Below are positions 45,234-53,500 of a DNA stretch of 64,000 nt, piece after piece (position 1 is the first letter of the stretch; every line of letters starts with the position of its first letter). Made by a program: the position numbers and the translations under genes. The notes under the pieces were generated by a model. It worked only from the letters and a program-made list of their open reading frames with translations. It had not been told where the DNA came from and made no database searches. Source of the DNA: an uncultured Phascolarctobacterium sp. (GTDB lineage: Bacteria > Bacillota > Negativicutes > Acidaminococcales > Acidaminococcaceae); the NCBI RefSeq assembly GCF_905212365.1, contig NZ_CAJMEH010000002.1, forward strand, positions 1-64,000, given 5' to 3'.

Positions 45234-45719
45234 TTATTTACCGGACTGCAAAGCCTTGGCTACCTCATCCGTAATATCCACGCCGCCGTAAACTACGGTA
45301 CTCTTTTCCACAACAACGGACAAGCCCTTCTTATCGGCTACTTTTTTAATCGTTGCTTCGATGCTTTTAATCACCGGGTCCATAAGCTCCTTCTGCTTAT
45401 TTTGCAAACGCTCCTGAATCTGGGTATAATAGCGTCTCTTTTCGGCCTCGTTCATTTCCTTGCTTTTTTCGTCAAAATCCTTTTGCGCATTCTCGATTTC
45501 CGTCTTCATAGCGTCGTCCACGCCTTTCAGGTCGGGGCTTTGCGAAATCAGCATCTGATAATTTACCACGCCGATAGCCGATTCGCTGGACGCTGCGGAA
45601 GCAGTTTTGCCAAAGCCGCTTTGAGTCAAGGACAAAGCAAAGCAGCCTAAAACAAAGATGGCCGCTACAAAGAGAGACACCAGTTTTACATTTTTAGGAT
45701 TACGCAATTGCTGCATCAT
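45234..45719 (-). CDS. OmpH/Skp-like periplasmic chaperone, first copy
   Basis: 161 residues from the ATG at 45719 (AGGGA upstream). It has an N-terminal signal/anchor (LVSLFVAAIFVLGCFALSL) and then IGVVNYQMLISQSPDLKG with a helical arm (NAQKDFDEKSKEMNEAEKRR) and the Skp end KKGLSVVVEKSTVVYGGVDITDEV. This is the standard Skp/OmpH layout. It has its own consensus-like promoter and would escort unfolded barrels to BamA. Confidence 0.85.
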   Translation of the reverse strand: MMQQLRNPKNVKLVSLFVAAIFVLGCFALSLTQSGFGKTASAASSESAIGVVNYQMLISQSPDLKGVDDAMKTEIENAQKDFDEKSKEMNEAEKRRYYTQIQERLQNKQKELMDPVIKSIEATIKKVADKKGLSVVVEKSTVVYGGVDITDEVAKALQSGK

Positions 45720-45775
45720 AATCAGAATCCCTACTTTCTTTAATAAAAATTTAGATAGATACACATATATAGTTT

Positions 45776-45804
45776 ATTATAGCAGTCTGCAACCATTCTT
45801 TCAA
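45776..45804 (-). promoter_or_regulatory. Promoter of the first OmpH/Skp gene
   Basis: TTGAAA (45799-45804), 17 bases, TATAAT (45776-45781) on the minus strand, about 57 bases before the start codon. It gives the chaperone and lpx genes an entry point separate from bamA. Confidence 0.75.
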
Positions 45805-45810
45805 GAATTG

Positions 45811-47079
45811 CTACAGATTTCCTATAATTCGTAAATAAAATTCATCGCCGCCATAGACGTACTCGGCGCTCAGGAATTCGTGAATGCGGTACCGCACACC
45901 AAATTCATTGCGGTCGTCTCCCGAAAAATGCTCAGCACGCAAGCGCCACTTGGGGCTTAAATTATATTCCAGCCGGTAATCGTTATCGCCTATGGGCATC
46001 CGCCGCATATAGCTCCACACGCTTTTACCCCAATAGCGGGCATAGCCTGCGCCGAAGCGCCACTCTACGTCGTCCAGAATAACCTCCGCTTCGCCGAAAG
46101 CCTCGTCCCGCGGCGAAATAAACTTGCCTATATGCGCCTTGCCGGAAAGGTTATCGCTATCGCGGCCAATATCGCCGTAACCCTCGAACCACAGCTTATA
46201 ATCGTCCGAATTAATCATAATATTCACGCCAAGATTAGCGCCCGGCGTGAGCCGTACCGACGGCTGTAAATGAAATTTCTGCACTGCCGTTTCCGCCAGC
46301 AGCTTATCCGTCAGCATTTGCTCCAGCTCGGCCTTGTGGGCCTGCACATAAGCTACCGGCAGCCCCCGCAGCCTGTCGCATTCAGACAGGTACTTATATT
46401 TCAGCTCCATAAGCAGAATATTAGGAATGGCTTCGCTGCGCAGCTCGTATTTAATATTGCTCACCAGCTGCCCTACGGGATAAATAACCACCTGCACTAC
46501 GGTACTTTGCCTATCCTGCACCACGTCCACAGCCGCCTTAAATTCCGGCAGCCGTTCTTCTACCTGCTGCCGCGCCATTTTACGCAGCACGCCGCCGGCC
46601 CAATCGCCTGCGTCCTCGGACGCGCCGCTGATGGCCTGCTCCAGCTCCCGCTTGAGCGACGGTATCCGCTGCTGCAGCAGCTCCGCTGTCTGCGGCTCCA
46701 CGCCGGAAAACTGCAGATCCACTGTCGGCTGGCTGATAATCCTGTTCCAGGGCCTGGCATAAAGCACAATCTCAGTATGCGCGCCCGGCTGCAGCCGCAC
46801 CTCGCTCAGCTCGTAGCCCGTAAAAACACGGTCGCCTATTTCCGTCAGCAAGCGTTTATAATCCTCTCCGGCGGCGGCTACTTTAGCAACGTCCTTGTCC
46901 AAAAAAAGCTGGTCGGCGACCACCTGCATACTGCCGCTCATTTTATCCAGCAGGATCTGGCTGGTGCCGCCGTTAACGTCCACCACCTGCACGCTGACAT
47001 TTTCAATTTGCGCAGAAAAAGCTTGCTGCAATGGCAAGCATGTCATTGCAGCAAGGATTAAAATTGTATTCAGCTTCAT
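45811..47079 (-). CDS. Uncharacterised secreted protein with a barrel-like C-terminus
   Basis: 422 residues from the ATG at 47079. Residues 1-22 are a signal peptide ending AFSA. The middle (about 30-280) is alpha/beta with no domain I recognise; LLLMELKYKYLSECDRLRGLPVAYV is typical. The last 140 residues alternate hydrophobic and polar positions, with many aromatics (KLWFEGYGDIGRD, WRFGAGYARYWGKSVWSYM) and end RIIGNL, as in outer-membrane strands. It lies 12 bases behind the bamA stop and before the Skp genes. I suggest an outer-membrane or BamA-associated protein. Function unknown. Confidence 0.6.
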   Translation of the reverse strand: MKLNTILILAAMTCLPLQQAFSAQIENVSVQVVDVNGGTSQILLDKMSGSMQVVADQLFLDKDVAKVAAAGEDYKRLLTEIGDRVFTGYELSEVRLQPGAHTEIVLYARPWNRIISQPTVDLQFSGVEPQTAELLQQRIPSLKRELEQAISGASEDAGDWAGGVLRKMARQQVEERLPEFKAAVDVVQDRQSTVVQVVIYPVGQLVSNIKYELRSEAIPNILLMELKYKYLSECDRLRGLPVAYVQAHKAELEQMLTDKLLAETAVQKFHLQPSVRLTPGANLGVNIMINSDDYKLWFEGYGDIGRDSDNLSGKAHIGKFISPRDEAFGEAEVILDDVEWRFGAGYARYWGKSVWSYMRRMPIGDNDYRLEYNLSPKWRLRAEHFSGDDRNEFGVRYRIHEFLSAEYVYGGDEFYLRIIGNL

Positions 47080-47099
47080 TACAGCCATCGCCCCACAGC

Positions 47100-49214
47100 T
47101 TAGAACTGTCCGCCAAAGCTAAAGTGGAACTTGCCGCCGTCCTCACCGTAGCCATAATCCAGTTTAACAGGGCCCAAAGGAGAATTGATGCGCAGGCCCA
47201 CGCCGTAGCTGTTCTTAATCAGGCCGAAATCAAATTCATCCTCATGGCGTTTATCCCAAGCGTAACCGTTATCGGTAAAGAGTACGCCCTGTACCTTTTT
47301 GACAATGGGGAAGCGGTATTCCAGCGTGGCCTTAACCATGCTGTTGCCGCGGAACTGATCGTCCTCGTAGCCGCGCAGGGTATCGCTGCCGCCCATGGAG
47401 AAGCGCTGGCTCAGCGGCATATCGCCGTCGGCATAGCCTGCGCCCAGGTTCAAAGCCCAAACGCTTTCGCCGCCAGCACGGTAATAGTAGCGGTAGTCGG
47501 CGGTAAATTTAGTAAAGTCAAAATCGCCGCCCAGACCGCCGGCCCACTCTAAGCTGTAGCCGATACGTTTGCCCTCGTGGGGGTCGTAAATATTATCGCG
47601 GGAATCGAAAACGCGCCCCAGCGTAATACTGCGCGTCGTACCGAAGTTTTCCTTACGGCGTTCTTCGGCAGTTGGCGGCATCCAGCTTTCTTCGAATTTA
47701 CCGCTTTCGTTAAACTGGTCCTCATAATATTGGTCTTTATCGTCTTCGTAGCCGTCAGCTTCGCCCTTATAAATATCCTCGCGGTTTTTCAGAGTAACGT
47801 AATTGCTTACATACTCGTTATTGGTTTTGCGGCTGAAAGTAATTTCCTGGCCGCGGCGCTTTTTATCATAACGCGCAATTTCGTCGCCATGAATATCATA
47901 GTCGGCGTATTCGTTAGTAATATCGTACAAATTCAGCGTAGCGCTGGTTTCCTTATTGTCAATCCACGGACGGGTATAGCTGAAATCATAGTTCTTGTTA
48001 TCCTCGCCGCCAAACTCCCAACGGATATTGATTTTATCGCCGGTGCCGCGGAAGTTCTTATCGCCAATGGAAATCATACCGACAAAGCCGTCGGCGTTGC
48101 TGTAGCCTGCGCCAATGCCGAAAGTACCGGTATTCATTTCCACTACCGAAATTTCTACCTCTACGGAATTAGGCTCGCGGCCGGGGTTCAGCTTAATATT
48201 AACGTCTTCAAAATAGCCCAGGTTGTACACGCGCTGCATACTGCGGCGAGCATCCTTGGCGTTAAAGGGCTTACCCTTTTTCAGCTTCATTTCGCGGGTA
48301 ATGACGTAATCCTTACATTTTACATTGCCCTTTACCTTGAAGTCCTCAACAATGCCCTCGTTGACAGTCACGTTCAGCGTACCGTCCTGCTCCATATGCA
48401 CGTCCGTTACGCGCGCCAGAATATAGCCGTTGGAACGGTATTCCTCCTCCAGCCTCTGCACGCTTTTATTGATTTGCTTCAAATTGGCGACCTTGCCCTG
48501 CTCCAGGTCAAAGCAGGCGTCCACCTTTTTGCTGTCGATAACCGTATTGCCCTGCACCTTAACGGACTTATACACGGGGTTTTCCAGCACATGGTAAATA
48601 ACCTGCACGCCCTCCGGCACAGCTTTAAATTCCGGATGCAGATCGTAGAACCAGCCCATATCGTAAATGGCGCTCAAGTCCTCCGTCAGTCCGGCTTCCG
48701 TAAATTCCATACCGGGTTTAGTCTTCAGCACCGCTAAAACCTCCTCTTCGGGAACGGTAGCGTTGCCTTCGATTATCTGCTTGGTAATGGTTTTGCCCAC
48801 ATACGGCTCCAGCCTGTTTTCTTCTTGCTTCTGCTCCTGAACGGCAGCTGCTTCTGCCGCAGGCTCCTGCACAGCTTCGGCTGCAGGCTCTGCTTGCTTC
48901 TCAGGCTCCTGCGCCTTTTGCGCGTCAGATTCCGCCGACACGGCAGCAGCCTCGGGCTCGTCTGCGGGAGCTGCCGCAGCTGCGTCGGCAGGCGCTGTAT
49001 CCTTCTGAGCGCCGGCTGCAGCCGCAGTCTGGGCAGCGTTTTCACGCGCCGCAGCAGCGTAGGCTGTTTCCACGGAGTCCGTTTCTGCAGCAGACTCCAG
49101 CACGGCTGGCGGAGTCGCAGCCTCCGCAATTTGTATATCATCAGCATAAACCGGCAAGCCCAGCAGCATTGCTGCCAAGCCCACCCTCAAAGGCTGCCGT
49201 AGGGTTCTTTTCAT
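47100..49214 (-). CDS. bamA: BamA/Omp85 with three POTRA domains and an Ala/Glu/Pro-rich extension
   Basis: 704 residues from the ATG at 49214 (GGAGG upstream; the open frame reaches 49241). A signal peptide ends near VYA (24). Residues 30-133 are low-complexity Ala/Glu/Gln/Pro. Three POTRA domains follow (about 138-213, 214-287, 288-359), against five in E. coli. The 16-strand barrel spans about 363-704 with the L6 motif GGSDTLRGYEDDQF and a final Phe (SFGGQF). It inserts barrels into the outer membrane. The extension may span peptidoglycan or hold partner proteins. The neighbourhood (TamB, Skp, lpx) fits. Confidence 0.92.
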   Translation of the reverse strand: MKRTLRQPLRVGLAAMLLGLPVYADDIQIAEAATPPAVLESAAETDSVETAYAAAARENAAQTAAAAGAQKDTAPADAAAAAPADEPEAAAVSAESDAQKAQEPEKQAEPAAEAVQEPAAEAAAVQEQKQEENRLEPYVGKTITKQIIEGNATVPEEEVLAVLKTKPGMEFTEAGLTEDLSAIYDMGWFYDLHPEFKAVPEGVQVIYHVLENPVYKSVKVQGNTVIDSKKVDACFDLEQGKVANLKQINKSVQRLEEEYRSNGYILARVTDVHMEQDGTLNVTVNEGIVEDFKVKGNVKCKDYVITREMKLKKGKPFNAKDARRSMQRVYNLGYFEDVNIKLNPGREPNSVEVEISVVEMNTGTFGIGAGYSNADGFVGMISIGDKNFRGTGDKINIRWEFGGEDNKNYDFSYTRPWIDNKETSATLNLYDITNEYADYDIHGDEIARYDKKRRGQEITFSRKTNNEYVSNYVTLKNREDIYKGEADGYEDDKDQYYEDQFNESGKFEESWMPPTAEERRKENFGTTRSITLGRVFDSRDNIYDPHEGKRIGYSLEWAGGLGGDFDFTKFTADYRYYYRAGGESVWALNLGAGYADGDMPLSQRFSMGGSDTLRGYEDDQFRGNSMVKATLEYRFPIVKKVQGVLFTDNGYAWDKRHEDEFDFGLIKNSYGVGLRINSPLGPVKLDYGYGEDGGKFHFSFGGQF

Positions 49215-49237
49215 CAATGGATTATCCTCCTTGCGCT

Positions 49238-49723
49238 TCATTTAGAGTTGCTCAACTCTAATCGTGCCGACTGTACCAGTCTGTGCATATCGGCTTTAGA
49301 TATATTAACCTGCTGCTTTTCAGACGCTGCCGCCTGAGCAGGAATATCCTGCTTAACTATTTTTTCCACAACAACCGCCTTGACAGGCGCTGCCTGCCGT
49401 ACCGGCACAACCGCAGAAGCTGCCGTATGTGCTTCTGCCGGAGCCGCCACGGCTCTGCGCTGTAAATAATGGTCCTTGGCGCAATACCAGCCGCCGAAGC
49501 CCGTCAGCACTAGCAGCACTGCGGCACAGGCCGCCAAAAGATGGCGGTTCCAGCTCCAGGGAACGTCCTTTTTCCGGCGCAGGTTTTTCAGCTCGGCTTC
49601 CGCCAGCATCAGGTCAAGCTCGCCGCGAATATCCTTATTGTCCAAAAAGCTGCGTTCCGCATTATCCAAGCTGCTTTTAACGCAGCGGATACGCTGAAAC
49701 AGCGAACGGCTTGAGCGCTCCAT
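49238..49723 (-). CDS. Single-pass membrane protein, possible anti-sigma factor
   Basis: 161 residues. Residues 1-58 are charged and helical (RSLFQRIRCVKSSLDNAERSF), 61-81 are one membrane helix (HLLAACAAVLLVLTGFGGWY) and the rest is an Ala/Val-rich extracytoplasmic segment. Positive charge before the helix indicates an N-in topology. No known domain is recognised. The layout is that of RseA-type anti-sigma factors, and the gene lies behind a sigma-factor gene and 23 bases before bamA. I infer, without sequence proof, a signalling role; a simple BamA accessory is the main alternative. Confidence 0.5.
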   Translation of the reverse strand: MERSSRSLFQRIRCVKSSLDNAERSFLDNKDIRGELDLMLAEAELKNLRRKKDVPWSWNRHLLAACAAVLLVLTGFGGWYCAKDHYLQRRAVAAPAEAHTAASAVVPVRQAAPVKAVVVEKIVKQDIPAQAAASEKQQVNISKADMHRLVQSARLELSNSK

Positions 49724-49888
49724 AGTAAAACCCCTTTCTGCCGGAATAAAATAAGCTAAATAACTATACTTACAATAATCATCTGCGCCGCTTATATTTT
49801 TACGGCTCGTTTTCGCAGATTTTTCCTGTTTTAAAGCGATTTACGCTGAAATACTTCTGTTTACTCAATAAATGCACTTATAAATAAA

Positions 49889-50524
49889 TTATTCCTTATT
49901 AAAATCGTGCATAAAACGGGAAAGCATGCCGCGAATACGGCGCACTCCCTGCTTCTGCAGACGGTACACATGCCCCAGACTGACATCTATAGCCTCGGCC
50001 ACGGCCTGCGCGGGCCTGTCCTCCAGATACATACCCTGCAGCACCTGCTGTTCCTTAGCAGGCAGGCGGTCCATAGCCTGAGCCACTTTTTCCTGCAGCA
50101 GCTTACGCTCAGCCAGCTCCGTAGGCGAAGCCAGCGCCGACGGCAGCGCGTCGCTTAAAGTAAAGCCCTGACCGATATCGCTGTCCAGATACAGCAGTCC
50201 CTTGTCCGAGCTGCGGCGCAGATAATCCACCATACTGCCTTTAATACGGTAGGTAGCAAACAGGCTGAAGGCTACCTGACGCTTATAATCGTAATTTTCC
50301 GCTGCCTCCAGCAGGCCAACCATACCTTCCTGGATAAGCTCCAGCGTTTCTGCCTCCGGCAGCTTAAAGCCGACAGCCAGCTTAAAAACCAACGGCTGAT
50401 AAGCCGTCATCAAGCGCTGGTGCGCCGCAAAATCGCCCGCCGCTGAACGCTCCCACAAAGCGCGTTCCTCCTGCGGCTCCAGCAGCGGCGTTTTGCGCAG
50501 CTCATCCAAATAGCTTTGCAGCAT
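49889..50524 (-). CDS. Sigma-70 family RNA polymerase sigma factor
   Basis: 211 residues from the ATG at 50524 (GGGGAGG 6 bases before). Region 2 covers about residues 30-105 (LVFKLAVGFKLPEAETLELIQEGMVGLLEAAENYDY, KRQVAFSLFATYRIKGSMVDYLRR); region 4 is at 150-205 (LPAKEQQVLQGMYLEDRPAQAVAEAIDVSLGHVYRLQKQGVRRI). A partial region 3 lies between, so it resembles the FliA/SigF/WhiG-type rather than the two-region ECF factors. It would direct RNA polymerase to a special promoter set. Its place between tamB and bamA suggests an envelope regulon. The target promoter cannot be named. Confidence 0.85.
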   Translation of the reverse strand: MLQSYLDELRKTPLLEPQEERALWERSAAGDFAAHQRLMTAYQPLVFKLAVGFKLPEAETLELIQEGMVGLLEAAENYDYKRQVAFSLFATYRIKGSMVDYLRRSSDKGLLYLDSDIGQGFTLSDALPSALASPTELAERKLLQEKVAQAMDRLPAKEQQVLQGMYLEDRPAQAVAEAIDVSLGHVYRLQKQGVRRIRGMLSRFMHDFNKE

Positions 50525-50560
50525 GCTTCCACCTCCCCTCTTACTGGTTATCAAGCAAAA

Positions 50561-53500
50561 TTAAAAGCTGATTTTATATTCCAAGCCGTACCAATCTTCC
50601 GTATCCGACATATCGTAGCTGCGGGAGTAAGTAATATTAAAATGCCTGCTAATATCGTACTGCCCGAAAACACTTCTGTCAAGAGCGTCAAAGCTGGTTG
50701 TGTAACCTATCATCAATTTATCGTTCAGATATTTACTTACCAATACATTGTACTGGTTGCGCTCGTCCGGCGTAAGCTCCTGATTGCGGTCTTTAGAGCT
50801 TTCAAAGCCGATACCGGAACGCACCTTGCCCGTATAAATGCGGAACTGGTCCAAGCCCAGCGTTTGCTTAACCCATGTTTCCACGTCGCCCAGCACCGTC
50901 ATTTGCAGGCCCACGGTCATCAGGTTATTCATGTCCTCGGACGTGACCTCGTTGCTGCCTGCCGTATCGCGCTGCAGCGTCAGCATTCTGATAATGGTAT
51001 TGCGCTCCATGGGCGGATCGCTCTGCAGCTGCAAATCCATATTTTCCACAGGTCCGTTAATCTTCATAAAGATATTATAACGGCTGAAGCGAGCCGTGCT
51101 TTCCAGATTAACATTGGGCAGGAAGCTTCCCGGTTCAATCCAGTTCAGGCTTGCCTTATTCAGCTTAAAGTCGGTACGCAGATAAGTAACGCTGCCCTTC
51201 TCCGCCCGAATCGTTCCGTCGATTAGCGGATACTTGCTGCTGCCTTTAATCTGAATGCCGCCGCCCAGCCAAATATCGTATAAATAGCTGTTATACAAAT
51301 GAATTCTGCGCCCTAAATCCACGCGCATATCAAGTCCGATATTGCTTTCGCCCTCGCCCAGCTCCGGAATAGTCGGCATATTTACCAACACGTCGTCCAA
51401 AAGCACGCTGCCCTTAACCAAAGGACGATAAGCCATGGGAGGCGGCGCGTTATTGCTGCGCGGCTTACTAAAGTCGCGGTATTTTTGCGGCTCGATAGTC
51501 ACGTCGCTGTTAATGCTTCCGGTAAATATCTGGGAGGCAATTTCCGCATTCTTAGCCATAATATGCAGGCTGTAGCCTGTATCCATGGACGTATTCAGCG
51601 CGTAGCTGCCCTCGGCAGCCAGCGTACCCTTGCCTAATTTAGTGGAAAGGTCGCGCAGCAGCACCGTATTACCGTTAAAATCAACGTCCAGGTTAATATT
51701 TTCCAGCACCGTATCTATATATTTCAGTTTTACCGCGCCTTCGGTAATCTTCAAAGAGCCAAAGAGCAAGGGCTCCTCCAAGGTACCGGCTAAACGTACC
51801 TGTCCCTGGGTATCGCCCACGCCCCATTCCACCATTTTGGTCATGGCCGGTAAAATTCCCATACGCGCCTCGTTCAAATCCGCAATAATATTCATCTGCG
51901 CGTGAGGATTGCGGCGCTGCTCCCGCGAGCGGAACAAATCCAAAGGAATATCGCCCTCGGCCTTAACGCCGTAGGCGTCCTTAACGGCAGAAAATTGCTG
52001 CAAATGGATATTATCATTATTCAGCGACAGCATAGCGGTTAACCGGTCTATGCTGACTCCGGCCACAGAGCCGTCGGCGATTTCCAAAGAGCCTGTTCCC
52101 TGAGGCTCGTCGATAGTGCCGCCCAGCTTCACCGTCATATCCATTTCGCCCTTAATCTCCGGCGGGTCCTTCATTACCGCCGTCACAATCGCCGGGTTAG
52201 CCTTGACGGAGGACAACGCCATATCCATGCCTTTCTTGCGCAAATCTATGCGTCCGTCGGCAACAATCAGGCCACGGTCGCTGACATCCTTTTGCTCCTG
52301 CAGCTTGACGTTATCAAAACTTACAATACCATTTTGCAGATGGCCGTTAAAATTCATATGGGCATAATTCAGCTCATGTATTTTAACGTCGTCGGCATTA
52401 ACGGCAATGGTAATACCGCTGCCCTTGCCCTGCGGGTTAAAGCTCAGCTCGCCCTGCATCTGGCCGTTAATATCATAATCCTGCCGCGCCATACGCAGCA
52501 AACCGCCAATATCGCCCCATGCCATCAGCACCTTACCCTGTACAAAGCGCTGCACAGTATCGATATTGATATCGGCGCTGTAAATGCCATAGTTAAGCGG
52601 GTCGTCCTTATAAGGCTGCTTAAAGGATACCTGAAAAATATTTTTTTCTTTAGCGTTGCTGTCCAGCGTACCTTGCAGCTCGGACAGCACCTCGCCGTTA
52701 ATGTAAATTTTTTCGCTGGCAATATCGCCGTTAAAGGTAGGACTGTTCAGCACGCCGCCTAAATGGCCCTTGGCGTCCAGCAAGCCGTCTAAATCCACAG
52801 TTTCATCTTTAATGGGCAAATGGGCCAAATCCACATTCTTAGCGTCCATATTAAAATCCAGACGCTGATCTGCCGTCATTACGCCATCCAGCTTAATGCT
52901 GGCCAGGAAGGCCTGGATAAGGAAATTGTGCAGCTCCAGCCTGCCGTCCTCATAAATATAGCGCCCCGATACGCTGTTAAACAGCTGCTTGGCCGCACTG
53001 CCGTCCGTAGCGTGAACCTCGCCATACACGGACGGATGGCTGACCGTGCCGCTGAGCTGCATAATATTATCCAAATTGCCCGTTACCGAAGCATCCGGCG
53101 CCAAAAGCTGCATAATGGGCTCGATGCGCACGCCCTGAGTTTCCAAGGACAGCTCGAAGGCAGGCTCCTCGCCGCGCAAATCTATGCTGCCGTCCAGGAA
53201 ATGCTTGCCCTGTTCCATATTTGCCACCAGATTTTTAATCGTCAGCACATTGTCCTTCAAGCTGATAAAGCCGTGAGCCTCGTCAATCTTCTGCTTCAAA
53301 AATTCAGCCTGCGTTAGCTGTACCATACCGGAAAATTCCGGAGCCGTCAGCTTGCCGCCGATGGCAAAGCCCGTGGAGCACAGGCCGCTGGCTTCCTGCC
53401 CCGCCGCGATATCCAGCAAAGGATTTATGGGGAAATCGGCCATGCGTCCCTGCAAAGCCACCGTGCCGTCCTTCGCCACGCTGCCGCTGACCGCCAGACT

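Noticed and set aside
47577..48737. 386-codon open frame on the plus strand
   Set aside because: Antisense to bamA; same reason. Other long plus-strand frames in 23-64 kb were treated likewise.
49724..49888. Possible special promoter between sigma factor and membrane protein
   Set aside because: A TATAGT-like box is visible but no -35 partner at 16-18 bases; I could not define a recognisable target of the sigma factor.
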